A stretch of 64,000 nt of DNA from Aliivibrio finisterrensis (lineage in GTDB: Bacteria; Pseudomonadota; Gammaproteobacteria; Enterobacterales; Vibrionaceae), in the NCBI RefSeq assembly GCF_008933155.1, contig NZ_WBVP01000005.1, forward strand, positions 124,001 through 188,000, in the 5' to 3' direction. The position numbers and the translations under genes were made by a program. Position 1 is the stretch's first letter, and every line of letters starts with the position of its first letter. The notes under the pieces are model-generated. The model had not been told where the DNA came from. It saw only the letters and a list, made by a program, of their open reading frames with translations, and did no database searches. Below are positions 53,653 to 63,292 of the stretch, piece by piece.

Positions 53653-53922
53653 ATGACACCTGAAATGGCCATCGAGCTATTCCGTGGCGCGCTGTACATG
53701 GTACTGATCATGGTGTGCGCCATTATTATCCCAAGTTTGCTTATTGGTTTAGTGGTGGCGGTATTCCAAGCCGCGACGTCAATTAACGAACAAACGTTAA
53801 GTTTTTTGCCTCGTTTGATTGTCACCATATTAGCATTAATGCTGTTTGGTCACTGGATGACGCGAATGTTGATGGAATATTTTTACGAATTGATTGCTCG
53901 AATGCCAACAGTTCTTTATTAA
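53653..53922 (+). CDS. fliQ: Export-gate protein FliQ
   Basis: FliQ is a small hairpin membrane protein of the export gate, 89 aa, the usual length. It has two membrane segments (about 15-38 and 52-74). The motif FQAATSINEQTLSFLPRLIVTILAL is characteristic. AAGGAGCG precedes the ATG. It lies 9 bases after fliP. Confidence 0.96.
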   Translation: MTPEMAIELFRGALYMVLIMVCAIIIPSLLIGLVVAVFQAATSINEQTLSFLPRLIVTILALMLFGHWMTRMLMEYFYELIARMPTVLY

Positions 53923-53960
53923 TCTAAATAACTTCAACTCGAGATAATTTAAGCGGACTT

Positions 53961-54743
53961 ATGGAATACCCAAGCCAGATAGTATTAGATTTTATTGCTG
54001 CGTATTTTTGGCCTTATACTCGCATTTCAGCCATGTTAATGGTGATGTCAGTATTCGGGGCACGATTTGTGTCGCCTAGAATTCGACTCTATCTTGGCTT
54101 ATCGATTACTTTTGCGGTTATGCCCGCCATTCCAGCCATGCCTCCTGAAATTCAGTTAATGTCTTTTCAAGGTTTTATGACGACAGCAGAGCAGATTATT
54201 ATTGGCGTTGCTATGGGAATGGTCACCGTGTTTGTTACTCAAACTTTTGTTCTTCTTGGGCAAATTTTGGGGATGCAGTCGAGTTTAGGCTTTGCTTCAA
54301 TGGTTGACCCTGCAAATGGTCAAAATACGCCATTACTTGGTCAGTTATTTATGTTTCTATCGATACTATTTTTCTTAGGAACTGATGGTCATTTAAAAAT
54401 GATTAACTTTGTCGTGATAAGTTTTACTACGTTACCTGTTGGTGTCGGGAAATTGACAAGTGTCGATTATCAGTCAATGGCGGGTTGGCTTGGTATCATG
54501 ATGAAAGCCGGGTTAAGTATGTCTTTATCTGGCATTATCGCTTTACTTACCGTAAACCTTTCTTTTGGTGTAATGACTCGTGCTGCACCACAGCTGAATA
54601 TATTCTCATTAGGTTTTGCTTTTGCACTGTTGGTTGGTTTGTTACTGACGTCATATATTATTCTTGGTTTATTTACTCACTATGACTTGCATTGGGGCCG
54701 CGCCGAGGCACAAATATGTAGCATGATAAGGCTGGATTGCTAA
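53961..54743 (+). CDS. fliR: Export-gate protein FliR
   Basis: FliR completes the FliPQR export gate. The product has 260 aa with about six membrane segments. Conserved parts are YFWPYTRISAMLMVMSVFGARFV near the N-terminus and GQILGMQSSLGFASMVDPANGQNTPLLGQL at about 110-140. It precedes flhB, with which it is fused in some bacteria; here they are separate genes 30 bases apart. Confidence 0.95.
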   Translation: MEYPSQIVLDFIAAYFWPYTRISAMLMVMSVFGARFVSPRIRLYLGLSITFAVMPAIPAMPPEIQLMSFQGFMTTAEQIIIGVAMGMVTVFVTQTFVLLGQILGMQSSLGFASMVDPANGQNTPLLGQLFMFLSILFFLGTDGHLKMINFVVISFTTLPVGVGKLTSVDYQSMAGWLGIMMKAGLSMSLSGIIALLTVNLSFGVMTRAAPQLNIFSLGFAFALLVGLLLTSYIILGLFTHYDLHWGRAEAQICSMIRLDC

Positions 54744-54773
54744 TGGTTAGGTTCAGACTCGTGGAGGTCAGCC

Positions 54774-55904
54774 ATGGCTGAAAGTGACGGTCAAGAACGT
54801 ACCGAAGACGCCACGGCCAAACGCTTGCAACAAGCCAAAGATAAAGGGCAGGTTGCAAGGTCAAAAGAGCTCGCTTCAGTCTCTGTTTTGGTGTGTGGTG
54901 CGGTTGCATTAATGTGGTTTGGGGAAGGCGTTGCCCAAGCACTCTTTTCTATCATGGAACGTTTCTTTTCTATTTCTAGAGAAGAGATTTATGACACTAA
55001 TAAGTTACTTGAAATTGTAGGTGGTGGATTAGTCGCATTAACTTTCCCTGTTCTGCTTATACTTGTCACATTATTTGTTGCGGCCTTAATTGGTGCAGCA
55101 GGTCTTGGTGGTATTAGTTTTTCAGCAGAAGCGGCAATGCCAAAACCGTCTAAAATGAACCCGATGTCAGGCATTAAGCGAATGTTTGGCATGCAAAGTT
55201 GGGTTGAGCTTTTAAAATCGATCTTAAAAGTATCTTTAGTTAGTGGGATGGCTTTTTATCTGATTAATCAAAGTAAAGCAGATTTATTTCAGCTTAGCCT
55301 TGATACGTATCCTGCAAATATTTTTCATTCCCTTGATATCTTGCTGAACTTTATTTTATTGATCAGCTGTACCTTATTAATTGTGGTCGCGATTGATATT
55401 CCGTTTCAAATTTGGCAACACGCAAATCAGCTGAAAATGACCAAGCAAGAAATTAAGGATGAATATAAAGAGACAGAAGGTAAGCCTGAAGTTAAAGGTC
55501 GTATTCGTATGCTTCAGCGCGAGATGACACAACGACGCATGATGGCAGATGTACCCTCAGCTGATGTCATCGTGACGAACCCTGAGCACTATTCAGTGGC
55601 ATTGCGCTATGATCAAAGCAAAGATGCAGCCCCTATTGTTGTGGCTAAAGGGGTCGATCACGTTGCGATGAAAATTCGAGAAATCGCAAGAGAGCACAAT
55701 ATTGATATTTTGCCTGCGCCACCATTGGCTCGTGCTTTATATCATTCAACAGAGTTAGAACAACAAATCCCCGATGGTCTATTTGCTGCTGTTGCTCAAA
55801 TCTTAGCGTATATATTCCAGATGAAGCAATATAAGAAAAAAGGTGGAACTAAGCCTGAGCTCGATGAAAATACATTGACTATCCCAGATGAGTTGAAAAA
55901 GTAG
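54774..55904 (+). CDS. flhB: Export-switch protein FlhB
   Basis: FlhB sets substrate specificity of flagellar export. The product has 376 aa. The N-terminus MAESDGQERTEDATAKRLQQAKDKGQVARSKEL is conserved, and four membrane segments follow to about residue 215. The autocleavage site is Asn269-Pro270 in TNPEHYSVALRYD. The usual motif is NPTH; Glu at the third position is a variant and does not alter the Asn-Pro pair. GGAGG precedes the ATG. It ends the long fliK-flhB unit. Confidence 0.95.
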   Translation: MAESDGQERTEDATAKRLQQAKDKGQVARSKELASVSVLVCGAVALMWFGEGVAQALFSIMERFFSISREEIYDTNKLLEIVGGGLVALTFPVLLILVTLFVAALIGAAGLGGISFSAEAAMPKPSKMNPMSGIKRMFGMQSWVELLKSILKVSLVSGMAFYLINQSKADLFQLSLDTYPANIFHSLDILLNFILLISCTLLIVVAIDIPFQIWQHANQLKMTKQEIKDEYKETEGKPEVKGRIRMLQREMTQRRMMADVPSADVIVTNPEHYSVALRYDQSKDAAPIVVAKGVDHVAMKIREIAREHNIDILPAPPLARALYHSTELEQQIPDGLFAAVAQILAYIFQMKQYKKKGGTKPELDENTLTIPDELKK

Positions 55905-55935
55905 TGAATACTAATTCGATTAGCCTTTCTTTTAG

Positions 55936-56613
55936 CTAGTCTATACTCCAATTTTTAAGAATAGATTGATGGTGAAGCATCTGTATGCTTGATTCATCAA
56001 TACTATTTGAATCAAACATGATCCCAATTTTTGATTGTTTTTCTTTTGGGTCTACATTTTTTATGATGCCAGATACTGTAATAGAACTAACTCCACCAAG
56101 TTCAATCGTTACAGAGACCTCTTGATTAAGAAGGTTACTCGGGTTCAGTTTTGCTGGTAATGAAACAGCACAACCACCTGCTGAAAAATCAGTCATTACA
56201 CCAGTTAGATTATGGCTTCCCACTGCTAAATTACATGAAAAATTGGTCTCAAGACGTTGATGAGTTCGGATCTGTCGCATGGAAATACTGCTAGGTGTAT
56301 GAAGACAAATCATTTCCATAGGGCGATAAATCACAGAGTGTATCTGTGTTCTAAATGCAATAATATCACGATGCGTGGTATTGGTTATCGCTCTAAAAGT
56401 GACTTCAGATCCCTCTAGGTAAATTTTATTAAACTCTAAAGGTGGCGATATTGGGTATTCAAGAAAAACATACTGACCTTTTTTAAAGCCAATTAATGTG
56501 GATTGAACTTGAGCGGATTGACCGTTTGGGCAAGTAACCTCAAGGTTCACTCTACTTCCAATATCCATTTTATTAAGTACATTTTGATCTGTACTAAGCG
56601 ATACATCAGCCAT
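55936..56613 (-). CDS. PilZ-domain c-di-GMP receptor, YcgR-like
   Basis: This is a cytoplasmic protein of 225 aa from ATG 56613 (MADVSLSTDQN). The frame continues to a TTG at 56652, a poorer start. The N-terminal YcgR-like domain (about 10-105) has NLEVTCPNGQSAQVQSTLIGFKKGQYVFLEYP. The PilZ domain starts with the RxxxR-type motif QIRTHQRLE at about 115-125, with DFSAGGCAVSL (DxSxxG) about 30 residues later. These are the c-di-GMP-binding motifs. It probably acts as a flagellar brake or a related effector. It is the only minus-strand gene in the 38945-64000 part. Confidence 0.85.
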   Translation of the reverse strand: MADVSLSTDQNVLNKMDIGSRVNLEVTCPNGQSAQVQSTLIGFKKGQYVFLEYPISPPLEFNKIYLEGSEVTFRAITNTTHRDIIAFRTQIHSVIYRPMEMICLHTPSSISMRQIRTHQRLETNFSCNLAVGSHNLTGVMTDFSAGGCAVSLPAKLNPSNLLNQEVSVTIELGGVSSITVSGIIKNVDPKEKQSKIGIMFDSNSIDESSIQMLHHQSILKNWSID

Positions 56614-56779
56614 ATAAGCACCAAGTAAATAAAGAAGGCTACGATTATACAAAGGAAGAAGTTAGTTGCAATAACGATTAATATTTTTCCTTAATAATTA
56701 AGTGCTTAATTCAATAGTTACCATCATTTATTAACTCGTCAGAAAATAGAACAAGTAAAGCCAAAAAAGTGACATTAAC

Positions 56780-56796
56780 TTGGCTCGAAACTTGCT
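56780..56796 (+). promoter_or_regulatory. Sigma-54 promoter for flhA-flhF-flhG-fliA-che
   Basis: TTGGCTCGAAACTTGCT has exact GG-N10-GC spacing and a good TTGCT -12 element. It lies between the divergent PilZ gene and flhA, and shows that flhA must start downstream of it. Confidence 0.9.
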
Positions 56797-56870
56797 TTAT
56801 TGGTAAGGTCATCCTGTTATCAGTTATTGATAATGATTCAATAATAAAGTCGAGTAAAGAAGCCGAAGTA

Positions 56871-58964
56871 ATGAAATTTCAAATGCCACTCCCGAACAAG
56901 CTGTCTGCCTTGCAAGGTAAAACATTACCAGCTGTAGGTGCACCGATTTTAGTGCTGTCTACGCTAGCAATGGTGATCTTACCCATTCCGGCGTTCTTAC
57001 TTGATTTAATGTTTACTTTTAATATCGCATTAGCAATGGTCGTGTTACTGGTTACTATCTATTCACGTAGACCTCTTGATTTTGCTGCTTTTCCTACCAT
57101 TCTTTTGGTATCAACTTTACTCCGTTTAGCACTAAACGTTGCATCAACGCGAGTTGTACTTCTGCATGGACATGAAGGTCCTGGTGCAGCTGGTCATGTA
57201 ATCGATGCGTTTGGTAACGTAGTTATCGGTGGTAATTACGCCGTTGGTTTGATTGTTTTCATTATCTTAATGATCATTAACTTTATGGTTGTAACCAAAG
57301 GTGCGGGACGTATTGCTGAAGTAAGTGCACGTTTTACCTTGGATGCATTGCCAGGTAAACAAATGGCGATAGATGCGGATTTGAATGCTGGATTAATCGA
57401 TCAAGAGCAAGCACGAACACGTCGCTTTGAAGTAACCAAAGAAGCCGATTTTTACGGTTCAATGGACGGTGCGTCTAAATTCGTAAAAGGGGATGCCATT
57501 GCCGGTATTCTTATTCTATTTATTAACATCATCGGTGGTCTAGCCATTGGTATGAGTCAATTTGGTCTCGGTTTTGGTGAAGCAATCCAAATCTATACTT
57601 TGCTAACCATTGGTGATGGTCTAGTTGCTCAGATCCCATCGTTACTTTTGTCTATTGGTGCGGCGATAATGGTTACTCGTCAAAACACAGATGAAGATAT
57701 GGGGGAACAATTAGTATTCCAACTCGTTGATAATCCAAAGGCGCTAATGGTGACCGCAGGTATTATGTTTGTGATGGGTATTGTGCCTGGGATGCCCCAT
57801 TTCCCATTTATCTTACTTGCGATAATGACGGGTGCTTGGGCATATTACCTGAATAAGCAAAAAGAAAAAGAAGGTGATGATAAAAAAGCCACTCCACCAA
57901 TGGAGATATCATCATCGCAACCAAAAGAGCTGTCGTGGGATGATGTTCAGCCCGTCGATGTGATTGGTCTTGAAGTTGGTTATCGCTTAATCCCAATGGT
58001 GGATAAAGAACAAGGCGGTGAATTGCTTGATCGCGTGAAAGGCGTACGTAAGAAGCTATCACAAGATTTTGGCTTTTTGGTCCCAGCAGTACATATTCGT
58101 GATAACTTAGAATTACCACCAAATGTATACCGAATTACATTAATGGGGGTCGCTGGTGGCGAAGCTGAAATTCGTCCAGATAAAGAGCTAGCGATTAATC
58201 CGGGTCAAGTGTATGGCTCTATTGAAGGTGAACCAACGTTTGATCCTGCTTTTGGTTTAGAAGCAGTATGGATTAATGGTGAACAACGAGAGCACGCACA
58301 AGCGCTTGGTTATACTGTTGTTGATGCTGCAACCGTACTTGCAACACACTTAAGCCAATTACTGACAAACAATGCAGCGCAATTACTTGGCCATGAAGAA
58401 GTTCAGAATCTGTTAGAGCTACTTTCACAAAGCTCACCTAAACTTGTAGAAGGCTTAGTTCCAGACCAATTACCATTAGGGGCTGTGGTTAAAGTACTTC
58501 AAAACTTGTTAAATGAAGCGATTCCAGTGCGTGATATTCGTACCATAGTTCAAACATTGTCGGAATATGCGCCAAAAAGTCAAGAACCTGACATTTTGAC
58601 GGCGGCTGTTCGAATTTCACTGAAACGACTAATTGTTCAGGAAATCAATGGGATAGAGGCTGAAATGCCGGTGATTACACTAATTCCTGAGTTGGAACAA
58701 ATATTGCATCAAACTATGCAGGCATCAGGTGGCGAGACCACAGGTATTGAACCAGGTCTAGCGGAACGTTTACAAGCTTCTTTAACTTTAGCAACTCAAG
58801 AGCAGGAGTTAAAAGGAGAAGCGGCAGTCTTATTAACTTCAGGCGTATTACGTTCAACGTTGGCTAAGTTTGTTAAGAATACGATTCCTAACTTACGAGT
58901 GCTTTCTTATCAAGAAATTCCAGATGAGAAGCAAATTAGAATTGTTCAAGCTGTTGGTAACTAA
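56871..58964 (+). CDS. flhA: Export-apparatus protein FlhA
   Basis: FlhA forms the nonameric ring of the export gate. The product has 697 aa from ATG 56871 (MKFQMPLPNKLSALQG), close to the enteric length. The frame stays open to 56769, but that overlaps the sigma-54 promoter. About eight membrane segments occupy residues 25-330, including the FHIPEP-family loop SRRPLDFAAFPTILLVSTLLRLALNVASTRVVL and VVTKGAGRIAEVSARFTLDALPGKQMAIDADLNAG. The large cytoplasmic C-terminal domain binds chaperone-substrate complexes. Confidence 0.96.
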   Translation: MKFQMPLPNKLSALQGKTLPAVGAPILVLSTLAMVILPIPAFLLDLMFTFNIALAMVVLLVTIYSRRPLDFAAFPTILLVSTLLRLALNVASTRVVLLHGHEGPGAAGHVIDAFGNVVIGGNYAVGLIVFIILMIINFMVVTKGAGRIAEVSARFTLDALPGKQMAIDADLNAGLIDQEQARTRRFEVTKEADFYGSMDGASKFVKGDAIAGILILFINIIGGLAIGMSQFGLGFGEAIQIYTLLTIGDGLVAQIPSLLLSIGAAIMVTRQNTDEDMGEQLVFQLVDNPKALMVTAGIMFVMGIVPGMPHFPFILLAIMTGAWAYYLNKQKEKEGDDKKATPPMEISSSQPKELSWDDVQPVDVIGLEVGYRLIPMVDKEQGGELLDRVKGVRKKLSQDFGFLVPAVHIRDNLELPPNVYRITLMGVAGGEAEIRPDKELAINPGQVYGSIEGEPTFDPAFGLEAVWINGEQREHAQALGYTVVDAATVLATHLSQLLTNNAAQLLGHEEVQNLLELLSQSSPKLVEGLVPDQLPLGAVVKVLQNLLNEAIPVRDIRTIVQTLSEYAPKSQEPDILTAAVRISLKRLIVQEINGIEAEMPVITLIPELEQILHQTMQASGGETTGIEPGLAERLQASLTLATQEQELKGEAAVLLTSGVLRSTLAKFVKNTIPNLRVLSYQEIPDEKQIRIVQAVGN

Positions 58965-58996
58965 TCGCGTCGACTTATTAGCGCAGGAATACGATA

Positions 58997-60505
58997 TTGA
59001 AAATTAAACGATTTTTTGCAAAAGACATGCGTTCAGCTCTAGTTCAAGTAAAAGAAGAACTAGGAGTAGATGCAGTCATTATGTCAAATAAAAAAGTAAC
59101 CGGCGGTATTGAAATCGTAGCTGCGATTGATCCGAGTGCATCATCATATTCAGCACCAGCTCCTGCATCTCGTCAAATAGCAGAAGATAAAGTGAATGTA
59201 GGCAAGGGTTCGATGACACGACGCTTTGCAAACATGATTAAACAATACGGTTCAAATGGTGCCTCAGCTGACGCTGAGCCAGTAAAAGCTGAGAGAGAAG
59301 AAGATAGCTTAGCTGCATTATTGAAACGTCAGTCGAAGTTTCAAGGACAAGCTCAACCTCAGTCTTCATCATCAAATACGAATTCTCATTCATATGGCTC
59401 ATTGAATAGATCTTCAGCAAAGCTTGATACATCAGAAATGACTCGTGCGATTCAAAATAATCCTAATTTAGCGCACCTTATTTCTGATGATCCTATAAAG
59501 GGTCAAGAAGATAGAGTTCAACCTCGATTAGACCCTTCACGTTATGAAAAAGGTCGTCGTTCATTAACTGAATCAAATGAAGATTTAGAACATATGCGTT
59601 CAGAAATGTCGTCTATTCGCCGTCTTTTAGAGCATCAAGTATCAGGCTTGATGTGGCAAGAAGTAGAACGACGTGAACCACTACGCGCAATGTTAATTAA
59701 ACGACTAGAAAGAATGGGTTTATCAGCAGAGCTTGCAGATCAATTAGCTTGTTACATTCCGGAAAATACACCATCAAAAGACACATGGTCAGCACTATTA
59801 AAGTTACTTGCAGAGCAAATCCCTACAGCAAAAGTAGATACCTTATCTCGTGGTGGAATTGTGGCGCTTCTTGGTCCTACTGGTGTTGGTAAAACAACCA
59901 CTATTGCTAAGTTAGCAGCAAGAGCGGCAATGGAATACGGACCAGACCAAGTCGCTTTAGTCACAACGGATACTTTCCGTATTGGTGCTCAAGAACAATT
60001 GGCTATTTATGGTCGTATCATGGGTTGTCCTGTACGTATCGCAAAAGATGCTGATGAATTGGCATCGGTACTATATCAATTACGTAATCGTCGTTTAGTG
60101 TTAGTTGATACTGCAGGTATGGGACAGAGAGATGTACGATTAACCGAACAACTTGATACATTAATGGAAAACAGTGGCTCTCAGATCAGCAGCTATTTAG
60201 TGATGCCAGCGACGGCACAGCGCCAAGTACTGCAAGAGACCATTGATCACTTTAAACGTATCCCATTATCGGGTTGTATTTTAAGCAAGATTGATGAATC
60301 ACTAAGTTTAGGTGAATTAATCAGCGTAACAATAGAAAATGGCTTACCAATAGCTTACATTGCAAATGGACAACGTGTACCTGAAGACATTGTTTTAGCT
60401 CAACCTAAATACTTAGTAGCAAAAGCGAATGAATTACTAGAAAAATCGACGGAAAAGGACCCTCATTTCTGGAATAGCGACATGCCAGAGGCAGACAACT
60501 TATGA
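58997..60505 (+). CDS. flhF: Polar-flagellum GTPase FlhF
   Basis: FlhF is an SRP-type GTPase that places the flagellum at the pole and promotes its assembly. The product has 502 aa. The start is TTG 58997, which gives the family N-terminus MKIKRFFAKDMRSALVQVKEELGVDAVIMSNKK; AGGA lies upstream. A polar B domain (about 40-220) precedes the NG domain, with GPTGVGKTTTIAKLA (G1, about 297), DTFRIGAQEQL (G2), DTAGMGQRD (G3) and SKIDES (G4). It is followed by its antagonist flhG with a 4-base overlap. Confidence 0.96.
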   Translation: MKIKRFFAKDMRSALVQVKEELGVDAVIMSNKKVTGGIEIVAAIDPSASSYSAPAPASRQIAEDKVNVGKGSMTRRFANMIKQYGSNGASADAEPVKAEREEDSLAALLKRQSKFQGQAQPQSSSSNTNSHSYGSLNRSSAKLDTSEMTRAIQNNPNLAHLISDDPIKGQEDRVQPRLDPSRYEKGRRSLTESNEDLEHMRSEMSSIRRLLEHQVSGLMWQEVERREPLRAMLIKRLERMGLSAELADQLACYIPENTPSKDTWSALLKLLAEQIPTAKVDTLSRGGIVALLGPTGVGKTTTIAKLAARAAMEYGPDQVALVTTDTFRIGAQEQLAIYGRIMGCPVRIAKDADELASVLYQLRNRRLVLVDTAGMGQRDVRLTEQLDTLMENSGSQISSYLVMPATAQRQVLQETIDHFKRIPLSGCILSKIDESLSLGELISVTIENGLPIAYIANGQRVPEDIVLAQPKYLVAKANELLEKSTEKDPHFWNSDMPEADNL

Positions 60506-61392
60506 TTGATAATAATATATACGATCAGGCTAGTGGATTACGACGACTTACTCAACCGACAGAGACAAAAGTAGTAGCAGTAACGGGAGGCAAAGGCGGC
60601 GTAGGTAAAACAAACGTAACACTAAATTTAGCGCTATCACTTGCTCAGCAGGGAAAGAAAGTGATGGTGTTAGATGGCGATTTAGGGTTAGCTAATATTG
60701 ATATAATGCTAGGTATTCGCACAAATAAAAATTTAGGTCATGTTTTAGATGGTGAGTGTGAGTTAGCAGATATTATCGTTGAAGGCCCATACGGTGTAAA
60801 ACTTATTCCTGCTACTTCTGGTTCTAAATCGATGGCTGAGCTTAGTTCTGCACAACATGCGGGGCTTATCCGTGCTTTTAGTAGCTTAGAAGACGATATT
60901 GACGTGCTATTAATTGATACAGCTGCTGGTATATCGGATATGGTAACTAGCTTCTCGCGCGCAGCACAAGATGTACTTGTGGTTGTTTGCGATGAGCCTA
61001 CTTCTATTACTGATGCTTACGCTCTGATTAAATTATTGAGTCGTGAACATAACGTACAGCGCTTTAAAGTGGTTGCGAATATGGTAAGAAGTTACCGAGA
61101 AGGCCGCGAACTGTTTGCTAAATTAACGTTAGTAACTGATCGTTTTTTATCTGCAAATATGGAATTGGTGGCGTGTATACCGCTTGATGAAAAAGTCAGA
61201 TTATCTGTTAGAAAACAGAAAGTGGTTGTTGATGCTTACCCTCGCTCACCAGCTGCACTTGCGATGAAGTCGTTAGCAAATAAAGTGGTGACTTGGCCGG
61301 TACCAAAAGCGGCAAGTGGTCATTTAGAATTTTTTGTTGAGAAATTACTACGAACTGAAAATAGAAGTGAAGTAGAGGACGACTATGTCTGA
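60502..61392 (+). CDS. flhG: Flagellar-number regulator FlhG
   Basis: FlhG is a MinD/ParA-type ATPase that limits flagellar number and acts on FlhF and, in V. cholerae, on flrA expression. The product has 296 aa. The deviant Walker A is VTGGKGGVGKTNVTLNLAL (about 28-46), Walker B is VMVLDGDLGLANIDIMLG, and VLLIDTAAGIS is the later switch region. The C-terminal amphipathic helix would contact the membrane. Its start overlaps the flhF stop (ATGA), and its end overlaps fliA by 8 bases. Confidence 0.96.
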   Translation: MIDNNIYDQASGLRRLTQPTETKVVAVTGGKGGVGKTNVTLNLALSLAQQGKKVMVLDGDLGLANIDIMLGIRTNKNLGHVLDGECELADIIVEGPYGVKLIPATSGSKSMAELSSAQHAGLIRAFSSLEDDIDVLLIDTAAGISDMVTSFSRAAQDVLVVVCDEPTSITDAYALIKLLSREHNVQRFKVVANMVRSYREGRELFAKLTLVTDRFLSANMELVACIPLDEKVRLSVRKQKVVVDAYPRSPAALAMKSLANKVVTWPVPKAASGHLEFFVEKLLRTENRSEVEDDYV

Positions 61393-62116
61393 TGGCTTAA
61401 CTTACGATCATAAAGGCAATGTGAATAGCCAGAAAGCATTTATAGAGCGTTATTCTGATTTAGTAAAACGCATTGCTCACCACTTAATGGCAAGATTGCC
61501 AGCAAGCGTGTTAGTCGATGACCTTATCCAGGCTGGTATGATCGGTCTGTTAGAGGCGCAACAAAATTATGACGGCAGTAAAGGTGCAAGTTTTGAAACT
61601 TACGCTGGTATCCGAATTCGAGGCTCAATGTTGGATGAAATCCGACGAGGTGACTGGGTTCCTCGCTCTGTTCATAAAAATAGTCGGATGATAAATTCAG
61701 CAATTAAAGAGCTTGAAGCTAAACTTTCTCGTGATCCGACCGATAAAGAGATAGCAGAACATCTAGAATTACCCTTAGAACAGTATTATCAGATACTTAA
61801 TGATGTAAATTGCGGTAAACTAGTTGGCATGGAAGATTTAGGCGTCTCGGATGATGTAATCACAACAGAAGAACAAGCTGATGATAATATTCCATTTCAA
61901 GGTGTTGCTGACGAACACTTCAGAGTTGCTCTGGTGGAAGCGATTAAAACTCTTCCTGAAAGAGAAGCTCTGGTTTTATCTCTTTACTACGATGAAGAGT
62001 TAAACCTAAAAGAAATTGGTGCAGTTATTGGTGTTAGCGAGTCTCGCGTCAGCCAAATACACAGTCAATCAATGCAACGACTACGGGCCAAGTTATCAAC
62101 TTGGACAGTAGAATAA
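61385..62116 (+). CDS. fliA: Sigma-28 factor FliA
   Basis: FliA is the flagellar sigma factor that directs RNA polymerase to late promoters. The product has 243 aa. Region 2 has DDLIQAGMIGLLEAQQNYDGSKGASFETYAGIRIRGSMLDEIRRGDWVPRSV, and region 4 has LPEREALVLSLYYDEELNLKEIGAVIGVSESRVSQIHSQSMQRLR, the -35 recognition helix. GAGGA is the ribosome-binding site inside the end of flhG. Targets visible here are flgM, flaB, flaC and flaD. Its inhibitor FlgM is at 13208. Confidence 0.97.
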   Translation: MSDGLTYDHKGNVNSQKAFIERYSDLVKRIAHHLMARLPASVLVDDLIQAGMIGLLEAQQNYDGSKGASFETYAGIRIRGSMLDEIRRGDWVPRSVHKNSRMINSAIKELEAKLSRDPTDKEIAEHLELPLEQYYQILNDVNCGKLVGMEDLGVSDDVITTEEQADDNIPFQGVADEHFRVALVEAIKTLPEREALVLSLYYDEELNLKEIGAVIGVSESRVSQIHSQSMQRLRAKLSTWTVE

Positions 62117-62152
62117 TTAAATCCCGTTACTTTGCCCTCACTGGAGGCGATT

Positions 62153-62533
62153 TTGAATAAAAACATGAAGATCCTTATTGTTGACGACTTCTCAACAATG
62201 CGCCGTATTGTAAAAAACTTATTACGTGACCTAGGTTTTAATAACACCCAAGAAGCGGATGATGGTTTAACAGCATTGCCAATGCTTAAAAAAGGCGGTT
62301 TCGATTTTGTAGTAACAGATTGGAACATGCCAGGGATGCAAGGGATCGATTTACTAAAGACAATTCGTGCCGATGACGAATTAAAACATTTGCCAGTGTT
62401 AATGATTACTGCTGAAGCTAAGCGTGAGCAGATAATTGAAGCGGCTCAAGCTGGTGTTAATGGTTACATTGTTAAACCATTTACTGCTGCAACATTAAAA
62501 GAGAAATTAGACAAAATTTTTGAACGTTTATAA
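62153..62533 (+). CDS. cheY: Chemotaxis response regulator CheY
   Basis: CheY carries the signal from CheA to FliM. The product has 126 aa. The start is TTG 62153 (MNKNMKIL), with GGAGG 5 bases upstream; the next ATG at 62165 is too far from that site (17 bases). The acidic pocket is VDDFS, the acceptor aspartate lies in VVTDWNMPG (residue 56), and MITAEAKRE and YIVKPF give the conserved Thr/Lys. It is nearly identical to V. cholerae CheY-3, the motor-acting CheY, from memory. Confidence 0.97.
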   Translation: MNKNMKILIVDDFSTMRRIVKNLLRDLGFNNTQEADDGLTALPMLKKGGFDFVVTDWNMPGMQGIDLLKTIRADDELKHLPVLMITAEAKREQIIEAAQAGVNGYIVKPFTAATLKEKLDKIFERL

Positions 62534-62566
62534 GTAAATGTTGCTCGGTAAGGACTAGCCAATAAG

Positions 62567-63283
62567 ATGATTTCATTAACTGACGCCAAGGAGCTTGTTG
62601 CTTTATTAGAAGCAGGCAAGCAAGAAGAAGCAGACCAGTTTGTCGCCTCATTCGCCGTTTCTAGTGAACCCCCAATGTTACAAGAAATAGGATCTTTAAC
62701 TCGTGATCTTCATGAGTCATTAAAGAACTTTAAGCTTGATCATCGTGTGGTTGCTATTGCGAATGATGAGATTCCAGATGCACGCGATCGTTTGCAATAT
62801 GTGATTGATAAGACTGAAATGGCAGCCAATAAAACCATGGATGCTGTCGACCGTTCATTTCCTATTGCTGACGAGTTGCATGAAGGGCTACTTCAAGTAC
62901 GTCCTCAATGGAACAGCTTAATGAAAGGCAGAATTGAGCTTACTCAATTCAAAACGTTATGTCACAACATTGATGGTCTACTTACTCAAGTTGAAGGGAA
63001 TAGTTCAGAACTACGTAATGAGCTGACTAACATCTTGATGGCGCAAGATTTTCAAGACCTTACCGGTCAAATTATTAAACGAGTAATTACGTTAGTTCAA
63101 GAAGTTGAAGACCGATTGGTTGATATTTTGACTTTGTTTAAAGTAGAAGAGCGACTTGGTGAACAAGACGAGCTTAATAAACCTTCCCAAGCTGAAGGTC
63201 CTATTTTAAACCCACATGAACGTGAAGATGCTGTTGCATCTCAAGATGACGTTGATGACCTATTAGCCAGTCTAGGATTTTAG
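62567..63283 (+). CDS. cheZ: CheY-P phosphatase CheZ
   Basis: CheZ dephosphorylates CheY-P to end the signal. The product has 238 aa. A long helical hairpin includes the catalytic region in ILMAQDFQDLTGQIIKRVITLVQEVEDRLVDIL, in which the Gln of DFQDLTGQ is the catalytic residue in the family. The C-terminal CheY-binding peptide is the end DVDDLLASLGF. AAGGA precedes the ATG. Confidence 0.96.
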   Translation: MISLTDAKELVALLEAGKQEEADQFVASFAVSSEPPMLQEIGSLTRDLHESLKNFKLDHRVVAIANDEIPDARDRLQYVIDKTEMAANKTMDAVDRSFPIADELHEGLLQVRPQWNSLMKGRIELTQFKTLCHNIDGLLTQVEGNSSELRNELTNILMAQDFQDLTGQIIKRVITLVQEVEDRLVDILTLFKVEERLGEQDELNKPSQAEGPILNPHEREDAVASQDDVDDLLASLGF

Positions 63284-63292
63284 AGGAACATT

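Noticed and set aside
55572-55590. FlhB NPEH as a broken autocleavage site
   Set aside because: The Asn269-Pro270 pair and the His are kept; only the third residue differs from NPTH, which is a tolerated position.
56769-56870. N-terminal extension of flhA to 56769
   Set aside because: It would place the sigma-54 promoter inside the coding sequence, and homologues start at the MKFQMPLPNKL region.
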